Assembly: GCF_900215625.1 (NCBI RefSeq)
Contig: NZ_OBEK01000003.1
Coordinates: forward strand, 310,001 to 374,000
Length of the DNA: 64,000 nucleotides
Direction: 5' to 3'
DNA from: Terribacillus aidingensis
GTDB taxonomy: Bacteria; Bacillota; Bacilli; Bacillales; Amphibacillaceae
Shown here: positions 1-8,437 of the stretch, piece by piece
Position numbering within the stretch: the first letter of the stretch is position 1
How the letters are laid out: each line of letters begins with the position of its first letter
Program-made: the position numbers and the translations under genes
Notes under the pieces: generated by a model
What the model was told of the DNA's origin: nothing
What the model saw: the letters and a program-made list of their open reading frames with translations, nothing else
The model's database searches: none

Positions 1-718
1 ACAAAGAAAAACTTGTTGCCACACCAACTCGAGGCTGCGAGATGAACAAAAACATATTACCTGTTGCCCATATAACACCGGGGATAATATTTTTTATTGT
101 ATACATATCATACGGTTTGTATTTCACAGTTAAGATTAGCCCGCCAGCCACCATTCCAACAGCTTGCGGGAATAAAGCAGTCCAGCCATCGACACCAAAC
201 AATCTGGCAATAACAACATAAACTAAGTAACCTACTGTAGAAATAGCCAGGAAGACCAAACCTTTTCGGAAAGCTCCCCGACTCGCCTCATCCTCTTCTT
301 CCCCTTTGGCACGTTTGGAAGTAAGAATTGCTCCCCCAATAATAAGCAATAATGCCAGAATTCCGAGTATAACGGATCTGGATGTATTCCATTCTCCAAA
401 CACAATAACGCCAAACAAAGACGTAGATACGAGCTGTGCTCCCGTTGAAATAGGCATTGTTCGGGAAACGCCAATTGCATGGATACTTTTCAGCTGGAAA
501 GTCTGGCCAAGCGACCAGAATACACCGGAAAGGAAACCGATTAAAAAGATAAAGCCTGTTAATTCCGGCCGAACAAAGAAATACAGTACGACTGATAAAA
601 GCAAGGCACCAATCGTTGTACCAAGGATCTGATGATAAGGGGATCCGCCAAGCTTGACATTGAATAAAACGATACTGCCCCAAAACAAGGCAGGCAGAAC
701 CGCCAGTAAGATATCCAT
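1..718 (-). CDS. glcU: GRP-family sugar (glucose) uptake protein, 3' end cut by the window
   Basis: Membrane sugar transporter of the drug/metabolite superfamily, GRP branch (GlcU of Bacillus/Staphylococcus, proton-driven glucose uptake). Reading leftward from the ATG at 718 gives an uninterrupted 239-codon frame that runs off the left edge. It begins MDILLAVLPALFWGSI, has repeated hydrophobic helices, and contains the family segments NVKLGGSPYHQ, ISTGAQLVSTSLFGV and, near the edge, ISQPRVGVATSFS. The start has a GGAG ribosome site seven bases upstream. The full family length is about 285 residues, so roughly the last 45 are missing. Function rests on family resemblance; the exact sugar is not shown by the sequence. 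Confidence 0.88.
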   Translation of the reverse strand, partial: MDILLAVLPALFWGSIVLFNVKLGGSPYHQILGTTIGALLLSVVLYFFVRPELTGFIFLIGFLSGVFWSLGQTFQLKSIHAIGVSRTMPISTGAQLVSTSLFGVIVFGEWNTSRSVILGILALLLIIGGAILTSKRAKGEEEDEASRGAFRKGLVFLAISTVGYLVYVVIARLFGVDGWTALFPQAVGMVAGGLILTVKYKPYDMYTIKNIIPGVIWATGNMFLFISQPRVGVATSFSL

Positions 719-788
719 CACGTCACTCCATTTCAGTTATGCTTTAATGCTAGTATGATGACGCTAGTATCTTTTTATGCACAAAAAA

Positions 789-820
789 ATCCAAAGCAAA
801 TGAAGCAAATGCTTTGGATT
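789..820 (-). terminator. Intrinsic terminator of the cyd operon
   Basis: An inverted repeat (arms AATCCAAAGC and GCTTTGGATT, loop of about eleven bases) is followed on the minus strand by a run of seven T. It lies just past the end of the last cyd gene and upstream of glcU. Confidence 0.85.
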
Positions 821-2552
821 AAGAGGTTTGGAATACGGCAGGACGATCCAATTCATATAGTTTATTATAATGAAGTGATTCCTGCAGCAATTGCGCATGT
901 GTACCGCGCATTTTGATTTTTCCTTCTTCCAAGAAGATAATTTCGTCCATTTTTTCCATCCCTACAAGATGATGTGTCACCCATAGCAGCGATTTCCCAG
1001 CTAAACTATCGAAAATGGTATGCAGCAAATCGCGTTCTGTAATCGGATCAAGTCCTACTGTCGGCTCATCCAGCATAACAATTGGTGTATCCTGAAGCAG
1101 CACGCGCGCCAAGGCAATTCGCTGGCGTTCACCGCCTGAGAAACGCTGACCTGTTTCCTGCATGGACGTTTGATATCCTTCTGGCTGACTGGCGACTAAG
1201 TCATGCAATTTCACTTGTTTCATCACCGCTTTTACTTGTGCTTCCGACGCACTTTCATTTGCCAGCAGCAAGTTGTTGGCCACACTTGTATAAAAAAGAT
1301 ATGGATTTTGATTTAATACAGATACAAGCTTCGTCATATCTGGACGAATTGATGCAGCATCATAGCCATTGATACGAACAGAACCATCGTCTGGCTTGAG
1401 CATGCCTTGAAACAGTTTCAATAATGTCGACTTGCCGGCCCCGCTCTTCCCAATAACAGCTATTTTCTTGCCTTGGGTCAATTCAAGAGACAAGTCCTTG
1501 ATGACATTCTCTTGTTCATCGTAACCAAAATTTACTTGCTTCATTGTTAGCGCAGCCGTATCCAACGGGCCTTCATACGGGATCGATTCGAGCTTTTTTT
1601 CTGCGTCTTCTTCCAGCTTCGTCACTCGATTCAGTGACTCTTCATAGCGCGGATACTTTTCTACAGCATTGGATACTGGTAAAATCGCTTCTGATAATGG
1701 AATAATGACAAGTACAAATGCAGCAATCCATACACCAGCAATTCTGCCGTCCGCAAAAAGGGTCGCTCCGAACACAAGCATCGTAACGAGCATCGCGGCA
1801 ACAATCACTTGCCCGATAAACTCTCTGTAATAAGCCCAGTTCTTCGACCGTCTATCCGCTGTATCCTGTGTTTGCTGCTGTGTTAAAAAGCGGCTGAAGA
1901 AGTGTTTTTTCTGCCCGCTTAACAACCAATCATGAATTCCGAGGAAGCCATCTGTTACATATTGATAAAGCTGATCTTTATCCTTCTTATATGCCTGATT
2001 GACTGCCCGCATATGCAGCAAGGAGAAAATCGGCATAACAACGACAAGCACAAAAAAGTAAATTGCCATAAGTAAAGCAAACCCTATGCTGAAATAACCG
2101 AGCGAACAAATACTAATCACATACAATAATACTGCAGACGCAGTGGGCAAAATTGTGCGTAAATACAGATCTTGTAAACTCTCGATGTCTTCTGACAAGA
2201 TACCTAACACTTCACCCGTTTTCATCGATTTACTTGTTGCTGCTTTTGGCTCCACCAAATGATACAAACGTGTCCGCATTTTTGCCAGCACACGGAGAAT
2301 GAAATCATGGCTGACGAGCCGTTCGGAATATCGGAAAACGGAGCGCCCTAGTCCAAATGCACGCACTAGAACAATTGGCACGTAAACGAGCAGGATATTC
2401 TCCGGACGCAATGAAGATTTAGAAATCAAAAAACCAGATGTGAACATCAAAGCTGCCGCAGACCCTGCTGTCAGCATACTCAGCAGCATGATGGTCAGCA
2501 TGCGATATTTATAACGTTTAATATAAGGCATGATCCAGTCACGATGCTTCAT
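819..2552 (-). CDS. cydC: Heterodimeric thiol-reductant ABC exporter subunit, CydC type
   Basis: Second half of the CydDC exporter, an ABC transporter that moves cysteine/glutathione-type reductant outward and is needed to assemble cytochrome bd. The 577-residue protein has an N-terminal six-helix membrane domain (about residues 10-300) and a C-terminal ATPase with Walker A GKSGAGKST near 368, signature FSGGERQR and Walker B IVMLDEPT. I chose the ATG at 2552 because a GGGGGAT ribosome site precedes it; the frame is open to 2588 without a better start. It overlaps the upstream partner by 14 bases, implying translational coupling. In B. subtilis nomenclature this last gene is called cydD; the naming here follows sequence type. 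Confidence 0.93.
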   Translation of the reverse strand: MKHRDWIMPYIKRYKYRMLTIMLLSMLTAGSAAALMFTSGFLISKSSLRPENILLVYVPIVLVRAFGLGRSVFRYSERLVSHDFILRVLAKMRTRLYHLVEPKAATSKSMKTGEVLGILSEDIESLQDLYLRTILPTASAVLLYVISICSLGYFSIGFALLMAIYFFVLVVVMPIFSLLHMRAVNQAYKKDKDQLYQYVTDGFLGIHDWLLSGQKKHFFSRFLTQQQTQDTADRRSKNWAYYREFIGQVIVAAMLVTMLVFGATLFADGRIAGVWIAAFVLVIIPLSEAILPVSNAVEKYPRYEESLNRVTKLEEDAEKKLESIPYEGPLDTAALTMKQVNFGYDEQENVIKDLSLELTQGKKIAVIGKSGAGKSTLLKLFQGMLKPDDGSVRINGYDAASIRPDMTKLVSVLNQNPYLFYTSVANNLLLANESASEAQVKAVMKQVKLHDLVASQPEGYQTSMQETGQRFSGGERQRIALARVLLQDTPIVMLDEPTVGLDPITERDLLHTIFDSLAGKSLLWVTHHLVGMEKMDEIIFLEEGKIKMRGTHAQLLQESLHYNKLYELDRPAVFQTS

Positions 2553-4260
2553 GATTATCCCCCATTTGCGCTTCCAGCAAGCGGACATATTGCCCGCGCT
2601 TTGCTGCTAATTCTTCGTGCGTGCCGGACTCTGCGATTCTGCCATGCTCCATCACGATAATGAGGTCCATTTCCTGCATCCAATGCAGCCGATGGGAAGC
2701 AAAAAACAGCAGTTTATCGGCAGCTAATTCCTCGATTACTTCCTTCAATTCAAATTCTGTCTCAATATCAAGCTGTGCAGTTGGCTCATCCAAAAGGACA
2801 ATCGAGCGGTTGCTCAGAAATGCTCTAGCCAACACAATTCGCTGCGCCTGCCCTCCGCTTAAACTGCGGGCACCTTCACCAATTAACGTATCAGATCCGT
2901 CAGGCAGCTTATTCACAAAGTCGCGCAAACCAGCATATTCAATTGCTTTCTCCACTGCTTCATCGGTAGCTTCCGGAGCATAAAAACGAACATTATCTTT
3001 TACGCTGCCTTGGAAGATGAATGGATGCTGCGGAATATAAGCCGTTTGCTGCTGCCAAGCGTCTGCGTTAAAGTCAACAGCTTTTCCGTCCAATTCCATT
3101 TGCCCGCCAGCAGGATCAATAAAACCGCTAAGTAATTCAATAAAAGTCGATTTACCTGCTCCGCTAGCACCAATCAATCCGACCTTTTGATTGCCTTTTA
3201 TGCGAATGCTTAAGTCAGTTATAGCAGACTGATTTTCTTCATACGCAACTGTTACATTATGCAAAACCAGCTCGCTGTCCTGCTTCCACTCACCAGCGTC
3301 TGTACCTTTACGTTTTCCTTCAGCAAGCCGAATAACAGCAAGCATCTGGTCACCAGCATCCTTGCCGTCTAATGTGGCATGATAATCATTCCCTACTTCT
3401 CGAATCGGCAGGAAATACTCTGGAGCAAGCAGCAAGATCATTAAAGCCGGCTCCAATAAGAGTGTGCCGTCAATTAAACGCAACCCAAGCGTTACCGCAA
3501 CAAAGGCAATCGCCAGCTGCGTGAACAGATCAAGGGCAAAACTGGACAGAAATGCGATTCGGAGCGTACCCAAAGTGGATTTGCGATACTGCCCGCTTAC
3601 TTTCTCGATTGTTTCGCCATGTTCTTTGCTGCGGCCAAGAAACTTCAGCGTTTCCAAGCCCCGCAAGGAATCAACAAAGTGATTGGAAAGCATACGGTAC
3701 GCCTTCCACTGACTGTCCATTTTCTTCTGAGCTGCTAAGCCGAGCAAGATCATAAATGCGATCAAGATAGGAATGGTTACGAGTAAGATAACGCCGGAAA
3801 TATCATCGTGCATCCATATATAAATAAGTACAAGCCATGGCGTAATCATATTGGAAACGAGCTTTGGCAAAAATAGTTCGAGATAATCCCGAAGCTTCCC
3901 TACACTCTCCATCAAGAACGTAACCAGATTTCCGGTACCTTCTTGCTTGGTATAACGCGGCCCCAGCTTAAAGACACTTTCTAAAAAGGCTTTCCGCATG
4001 TCTTCAACAGTCGCCTGTGCAAAGCGGAAGCAAATCTTTTTGATTACTAGCTGCAGCAGCTGTCTAGCAAGAAAGGCTGCTATGAAGCAGCCTATAAGTG
4101 GTATTTGAGATGTAAAACTTTGTCCATGGAACAGGTGCGTTATGGCCTCCGCCAGCCATTTCGCTTGAAAGATAATGGCCACAGCCTGCAGCAACGTGAA
4201 CGCGGAGAGCACCACCAGCACCGTTTTTATTCCTTTGTAAGCCATTAAGTTTCTGCCCAT
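2539..4260 (-). CDS. cydD: Heterodimeric thiol-reductant ABC exporter subunit, CydD type
   Basis: First half of the CydDC exporter required for cytochrome bd maturation. The 573 residues show a six-helix exporter domain (about 10-300) and an ATPase with Walker A GASGAGKST at 364-372, signature LSGGQ at 467-471 and Walker B VLLDEPTA near 488. Its ATG shares one base with the cydB stop (TAATG) and has GGAG eight bases upstream; a second Met at residue 6 is possible but has a weaker site. It sits between cydB and the CydC-type partner, the order seen in Bacillus cydABCD (where this gene is named cydC). Confidence 0.93.
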   Translation of the reverse strand: MGRNLMAYKGIKTVLVVLSAFTLLQAVAIIFQAKWLAEAITHLFHGQSFTSQIPLIGCFIAAFLARQLLQLVIKKICFRFAQATVEDMRKAFLESVFKLGPRYTKQEGTGNLVTFLMESVGKLRDYLELFLPKLVSNMITPWLVLIYIWMHDDISGVILLVTIPILIAFMILLGLAAQKKMDSQWKAYRMLSNHFVDSLRGLETLKFLGRSKEHGETIEKVSGQYRKSTLGTLRIAFLSSFALDLFTQLAIAFVAVTLGLRLIDGTLLLEPALMILLLAPEYFLPIREVGNDYHATLDGKDAGDQMLAVIRLAEGKRKGTDAGEWKQDSELVLHNVTVAYEENQSAITDLSIRIKGNQKVGLIGASGAGKSTFIELLSGFIDPAGGQMELDGKAVDFNADAWQQQTAYIPQHPFIFQGSVKDNVRFYAPEATDEAVEKAIEYAGLRDFVNKLPDGSDTLIGEGARSLSGGQAQRIVLARAFLSNRSIVLLDEPTAQLDIETEFELKEVIEELAADKLLFFASHRLHWMQEMDLIIVMEHGRIAESGTHEELAAKRGQYVRLLEAQMGDNHEAS

Positions 4261-5276
4261 TAGTACTCCATATGCTCCTTATGATCTACCCGTTTACGGA
4301 AAACGTAGTAGCTCCAAATTTGATAACCTAACACGAATGGCAAAAGCGCCAAACTAAGATAAGTCATGATTTTCAATGAATAATCGCCCGATGAAGCTGA
4401 TTGTACAGTCAGACTGTAAGCATCACTAATAGAACTGATCATTACTCGAGGGAATAATCCGATAAACACAGATGCAATCAGCAGGATAATAATTAATCCT
4501 GACATCAAGAACGCCCAGCCATCACGTTTACGTGTAATGAAATAGCCGGATGCGAGATACACTAAGATACCGACCATGAAAAGGTACTCTAATATATTGC
4601 CGTGAACTGCGAACATATCTGTTTTAAAGAAAGTCATGCCCAGAAAAGCAATGAGTAAAACTGCATTGATTGGCAGCAAGTTCTTAGCTGCGCGACGGCA
4701 GCGTTCACGAAGTGTATCCATTAAGCGTAGTGTCCCGAAGATTAGACCGTGCCATACACACAGCATCGTCAATGTTACCCCGCCAAGAACGGTGTAGACA
4801 TTAATAACATCAGTTACGCCTGCATGCATAATCATGTTTTCGTCAATCGGTACACCTTGGATTAAAGCAGTGAACATAATACCGAATGTAAGCGGCGGAA
4901 TAACACTGCCGATCAGGATAACCCAGTCCCAGACTTTGCGCCAAGTCGGATGCTCTGCTTTTCCGCGGAACTCGAAAGCCACCCCGCGACCAATCAATCC
5001 AAAAAGGATAAATGCAAAGCAGAGATAAAAACCGCTCAGCATCGACGCATACCAACTAGGAAAGGCAGCGAACATAGCGCCAATAGCTGTAATCAGCCAC
5101 ACTTCATTCGCATCCCAAAATGGGCCAATCGAGTTAATAAACGCGCGTCTTTCCAAATCATCTTTGGCAACGAATCTGCCTGCAATTCCGACGCCAAAAT
5201 CAAAGCCTTCTAAGAAGAAAAAGCCAACGAATAACACCGCAACAAGGATGAACCAAAATTCATTAAGAGAAAGCAT
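4260..5276 (-). CDS. cydB: Cytochrome bd ubiquinol/menaquinol oxidase subunit II
   Basis: Subunit II of the cytochrome bd oxidase, an integral membrane protein that reduces oxygen to water using quinol at low oxygen tension. The 338-residue protein starts MLSLNEFWFILVAVLF with the family FFLEGFDFGVG motif near residue 22, and carries about eight hydrophobic helices. It overlaps cydA by 14 bases, with an AAGGAGG site inside the end of cydA, and is directly joined to cydD. Length and motif agree with the Bacillus CydB family (about 338 residues). Confidence 0.96.
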   Translation of the reverse strand: MLSLNEFWFILVAVLFVGFFFLEGFDFGVGIAGRFVAKDDLERRAFINSIGPFWDANEVWLITAIGAMFAAFPSWYASMLSGFYLCFAFILFGLIGRGVAFEFRGKAEHPTWRKVWDWVILIGSVIPPLTFGIMFTALIQGVPIDENMIMHAGVTDVINVYTVLGGVTLTMLCVWHGLIFGTLRLMDTLRERCRRAAKNLLPINAVLLIAFLGMTFFKTDMFAVHGNILEYLFMVGILVYLASGYFITRKRDGWAFLMSGLIIILLIASVFIGLFPRVMISSISDAYSLTVQSASSGDYSLKIMTYLSLALLPFVLGYQIWSYYVFRKRVDHKEHMEY

Positions 5277-6663
5277 GTTGACCCTCCTTCATAAATGGAT
5301 CCTCTATGGAATCAGACTGCTCGATATCGTGTTCTGGTCCTTTTTTAATCTCACGGACGAATAGCGTAATCATGACTGCAAACAAAATCAAATACAAAGC
5401 AGAGAATGTAATGAGCGAGAATAACACTTTCCCTGCACTCACACCAGCGCTGACTGCGTCTTCTGTTTGCATATAACCGAACACAACCCATGGCTGACGA
5501 CCGATTTCTGTCATAATCCAGCCGGCAGAACTTCCGATGAACGGGAAGCTGATTGCAACAATCATCATACGCAGATACCATTTACTATTTATAAGTTTTT
5601 TACGTGCATACAAGTACGCACCCCAAATAGTTAATGCAGCAATTACACCACCAAGGGCGGACATAATCCGGAAGCTCCAGAATGTTGTTTTCACTGGCGG
5701 AATATAATCGCCAGGGCCGTACATATTTTCATAACGTTCTTGAAGGGTATTGATCCCTTCAACGGATCCGTGGAAATCACCATAAGATAAGAAGCTTAAC
5801 AAGTAAGGAATTTTAAGCTCACCAGTGTTTTCACCAGCTTCTGTATCGATATTAGCGATTACTGTCCAAGGAGCCGGATCCGCACTGTCTTCCCAAAGTC
5901 CTTCACTCGCTGCCATCTTCATGGGCTGTGTTTCAACAAGGTAAAGTGCCTGTTCGTGACCGGACAACGCGATACCAATACCACTGATTAAACCAACAAT
6001 GATTGCTATCTTAAATGATCCTTTATAAAAGGCTACATGCTTCTTGCGGAGAAGTGCAATGGCGCTGATTCCTGTTATGAATAATGCTCCAGTCGCAAAT
6101 GAACCAAACAGTGTGTGCGGGAACTCCACCCAAAGCTGGCCATTCGTCAAGATAGCGAAGAAATCATTCATTTCTAATCTGCCGTTTTGAAGCACTGCTC
6201 CCACCGGATGCTGCATAAAGGAGTTCGCTGACAAAATAAAGAATGCCGAGAAAATGGTACCTAAAGATACTAACCAAATACATAATGCATGCAGCCATTT
6301 TGGCAGGCGATCCCAGCCGAAAATCCATAAACCTAAGAAAGTAGATTCCATGAAGAATGCTAGCAAAGCTTCTATTGCAAGCGGCGCACCGAATACGTCC
6401 CCAACAAATCGGGAATATTCCGACCAGTTCATTCCGAATTGGAATTCCTGCAGGATACCGGTAACGACACCGACTGCAAAGTTAATCAGGAACAAATGCC
6501 CCCAAAACTTGGCCATTTTTTTGTACTTATCATCTTTTTTAACAACATACAACGTTTCCATGATTGCTATGATGAATACCAACCCTATACTTAACGGAAC
6601 GAATAGGAAGTGGAACAAAGTCGTTGATGCAAATTGGATCCGAGATAGTTCTACAACATCCAT
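5263..6663 (-). CDS. cydA: Cytochrome bd ubiquinol/menaquinol oxidase subunit I
   Basis: Subunit I carries the quinol site and the three hemes. The 466-residue protein shows His18 and Glu98 (expected heme b595/d region), His183 in EFPHTLFGSFA and Met334 in FRIM (expected b558 ligands), the quinol-loop residues Lys249 and Glu254, and the signature GRQPW at 388-392. The loop after residue 254 is short, as in Gram-positive enzymes. Expression is probably controlled by the redox repressor Rex, given the operator-like palindrome 42 bases upstream of the start. It leads a four-gene overlapping operon. Confidence 0.97.
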   Translation of the reverse strand: MDVVELSRIQFASTTLFHFLFVPLSIGLVFIIAIMETLYVVKKDDKYKKMAKFWGHLFLINFAVGVVTGILQEFQFGMNWSEYSRFVGDVFGAPLAIEALLAFFMESTFLGLWIFGWDRLPKWLHALCIWLVSLGTIFSAFFILSANSFMQHPVGAVLQNGRLEMNDFFAILTNGQLWVEFPHTLFGSFATGALFITGISAIALLRKKHVAFYKGSFKIAIIVGLISGIGIALSGHEQALYLVETQPMKMAASEGLWEDSADPAPWTVIANIDTEAGENTGELKIPYLLSFLSYGDFHGSVEGINTLQERYENMYGPGDYIPPVKTTFWSFRIMSALGGVIAALTIWGAYLYARKKLINSKWYLRMMIVAISFPFIGSSAGWIMTEIGRQPWVVFGYMQTEDAVSAGVSAGKVLFSLITFSALYLILFAVMITLFVREIKKGPEHDIEQSDSIEDPFMKEGQHAFS

Positions 6664-6704
6664 ATTGCCGCCTTCTTTCTATACGAAATTTTTTATCGGA
6701 CACT

Positions 6705-6722
6705 TTGTGAAATTAGTCACAA
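6705..6722. promoter_or_regulatory. Rex operator, site 1 upstream of cydA
   Basis: TTGTGAAATTAGTCACAA is an 18-bp inverted repeat with perfect TTGTGA/TCACAA arms and a six-base spacer, matching the known Rex (NADH-sensing repressor) box. It lies in the 5' leader of cydA, as in B. subtilis where Rex represses cydABCD when NADH/NAD is low. Confidence 0.88.
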
Positions 6723-6764
6723 TGTCCTGTTACATTTAGTATACTCCTTCTTTCCTATTCGAGA

Positions 6765-6782
6765 TTGTGAAATAGTGAACAA
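6765..6782. promoter_or_regulatory. Probable second, weaker Rex operator
   Basis: TTGTGAAATAGTGAACAA keeps one perfect TTGTGA half site, while the other half (GAACAA) differs at two positions. It is 60 bases further upstream of cydA than site 1. Bacillus cyd promoters carry several Rex boxes, so a second one fits. A separate 12-bp palindrome TTTGTTAACAAA lies at 6805-6816. Confidence 0.55.
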
Positions 6783-6820
6783 ATTGTGGCGTAACTGTCA
6801 CAGCTTTGTTAACAAACAAA

Positions 6821-6844
6821 AAAATCCCTTCGCAAAGGGATTTT
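6821..6844 (-). terminator. Intrinsic terminator after the nucleotidyltransferase-like gene
   Basis: Arms AAAATCCCTT and AAGGGATTTT with a four-base loop; on the minus strand it continues into T-rich sequence. It separates the gene ending at 6868 from the cydA control region. Confidence 0.8.
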
Positions 6845-6867
6845 CATTGGAATACTCACCATTTTGA

Positions 6868-7407
6868 TTACAATTTTCTCAGCAGCTTACTTATTGCATG
6901 GTCCGCTTCTGCCGGCATGCCTATCCTGCGCGCTTCCTCTAGAATTTTCCGGTTAGGAAGACCATGTAATCGGAAATAGTTCTCCATCAGTTTCCGTTTT
7001 TCTTTCTTACGCGGAAGAAGCCAGTACATCACATACCATGCCTCCATGCTGCTAAGCGGCAGTATACCAACAGCAGTTTGCTCCATAACTGCAGTAAATG
7101 GCATCCGGAACAGATTGTCTTTATATGTAATGGCAAAGTCGGTCATCAAATCTACTTGTATATCATCTAACACGGTAAAAGTAGTACATGCTTTTGTGGA
7201 ATAACATCCTTGAGGCGGCTTATCCTCTGTTTGAACAGCTCGTTTTTGCAGCACTTGTTTCGCTTGGGTAAAGTTCTCTGGCTTTACCAACAGATCCACG
7301 TCATTCGGCTGTACAGGCAGTCCTTTTAAAAATAAAAGCAGCGATCCGCCAATGCTATAGGGTACCTCATGCTCCTCCAGCAGCTTCAAAACCGGCTGAA
7401 AATGCAA
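6868..7407 (-). CDS. Nucleotidyltransferase-fold protein of unknown role
   Basis: The 179-residue protein has the minimal nucleotidyltransferase motif: GGSLLLF at about 21-27 followed by NDVDLLV at about 35-41 (the G-S...D-x-D pattern), and a later acidic position in QVDLMTDF near 86, which could be the third metal ligand. This resembles stand-alone MNT/aminoglycoside-adenylyltransferase-like proteins that predict the level of a substrate-specific transferase, but no partner (HEPN or antitoxin) gene lies next to it. It is the last gene before a terminator, with an acetyltransferase gene upstream in the same direction. The substrate is unknown. Confidence 0.7.
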   Translation of the reverse strand: MHFQPVLKLLEEHEVPYSIGGSLLLFLKGLPVQPNDVDLLVKPENFTQAKQVLQKRAVQTEDKPPQGCYSTKACTTFTVLDDIQVDLMTDFAITYKDNLFRMPFTAVMEQTAVGILPLSSMEAWYVMYWLLPRKKEKRKLMENYFRLHGLPNRKILEEARRIGMPAEADHAISKLLRKL

Positions 7408-7429
7408 ACGACCGCCCTCTTTCTGCTGA

Positions 7430-7900
7430 TTATAAATTCTTTATATACCAAACATCACATGCATAATGCTCCGATTCGTTCAGCGGTTTGTCCATCTGCC
7501 GAAAACCTTGCTTCTGATAAAAGCGATTGGCAGCATGCATATTGCTCAACGTTTCCAAGTAGCATTGCTTGTAGTGCTCGCCCGCAAAGGTAAGCGCTGT
7601 ATGAAGCAGCATCTCGGCAATACCTGTTCCTCGCTGCTCTTTTGCGGCATACATTTTCTGCAGCTCACAAACATCTTGATGCGTTGCCACAGGTCCGATA
7701 CCGCAGCCCGCCACTATATGTCCTTCTTCCTCGGCAACCCAGTATGTTGAGCCAGGCTGCTGATAAAGAGAATAAAGTCGGCCAAGATCTGGGTCACTCC
7801 ATGCTGTTCCAGGTTTGTCTGCACCAAATTCCTTTAAGCATGTTCGTATTAGCTGCTCTACCAGCAAGTTGTCTTTCTCTTCAATCTCCCTAATCTTCAT
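7430..7900 (-). CDS. GNAT-family N-acetyltransferase
   Basis: Acetyl-CoA dependent N-acetyltransferase of about 156 residues. The acetyl-CoA binding region is visible as LQKMYAAKEQRGTGIAEMLL (the Q/R-x-x-G-x-G/A loop) and the family C-terminal segment is AANRFYQKQGFRQ. An ATG at 7900 has GAGG eight bases upstream and is preferred over the GTG at 7909. It is followed at 22 bases by the nucleotidyltransferase-like gene and is likely cotranscribed with it. The acetyl acceptor cannot be told from sequence. Confidence 0.82.
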   Translation of the reverse strand: MKIREIEEKDNLLVEQLIRTCLKEFGADKPGTAWSDPDLGRLYSLYQQPGSTYWVAEEEGHIVAGCGIGPVATHQDVCELQKMYAAKEQRGTGIAEMLLHTALTFAGEHYKQCYLETLSNMHAANRFYQKQGFRQMDKPLNESEHYACDVWYIKNL

Positions 7901-7924
7901 ACTCTGCACCTCATATAAATGTTT

Positions 7925-8358
7925 TCAAAGTCTATTTACTAGATAGTAATGCGTTTGACCAGCAGGGTGATCCTCCAGCTTGCCGTAAACAGAATATCCG
8001 TACTTTTCATAGAAATGAGGCGCTTGAAAACTGAAGCTATCCAGCCTTATCAATCTAGCTCCGTTTTGTCGAGCAAAGTCCTCTGCTTTCATTAAAAGCT
8101 TTGTACCATCACCGCTATGCCGTTTGGTTTCATCCACCCAAAGAAAATCAATGTGAAGATGGTGCCAATAGAAGGTACAAGTAAGTCCGCCTGTTATCTC
8201 GCCGTTCTCATCTCGCATGGTGAATTCAGCAGTTTTCTTTTTTCTCCTGGCAGCTGGTGCATGTAGTAAGCAATCACCTTATTGCGGACGAAATCTCTTA
8301 CCTCATCATTGCTCGTTTGTTTGATCTCCTCTTCTGTCTCCCCCTACTTACTGCAGAT
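7925..8358 (-). pseudogene. Broken GNAT acetyltransferase gene
   Basis: The intact part (97 codons from 8218) starts MRDENGEITGGLTCTF and holds the GNAT core HIDFLWVDE and FSFQAPHFYEKYGYSVYG, but lacks the usual N-terminus. That N-terminus is present just upstream in another frame (EVRDFVRNKVIAYYMHQLPGE), reached by a one-base shift near 8219 where AATTTC seems to have become AATTC. Further upstream the frame has a TAG and no ATG at the expected place after an AGGAGG site near 8370. Two lesions indicate a dead gene, although a sequencing error at the frameshift cannot be excluded. Confidence 0.75.
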
Positions 8359-8413
8359 TTTCTTCACCTCCTAATTTTACCATTAACTTCAGAAAGATAA
8401 ATTACACAAAACA

Positions 8414-8437
8414 AAAACCAGACATTCGTCTGGTTTT
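8414..8437 (-). terminator. Terminator at the end of the GAF-STAS gene
   Basis: Arms AAAACCAGAC and GTCTGGTTTT with a short loop; the stop codon of the gene sits in the stem, and T-rich sequence follows on the minus strand. Confidence 0.75.

Noticed and set aside
306-632. A plus-strand frame of 108 codons near the left edge
   Set aside because: It is opposite the GlcU gene, whose frame is intact and recognisable.
6784-6803. A third Rex box (TTGTGG...TGTCACA)
   Set aside because: The half-site spacing is nine bases rather than six and one half deviates.
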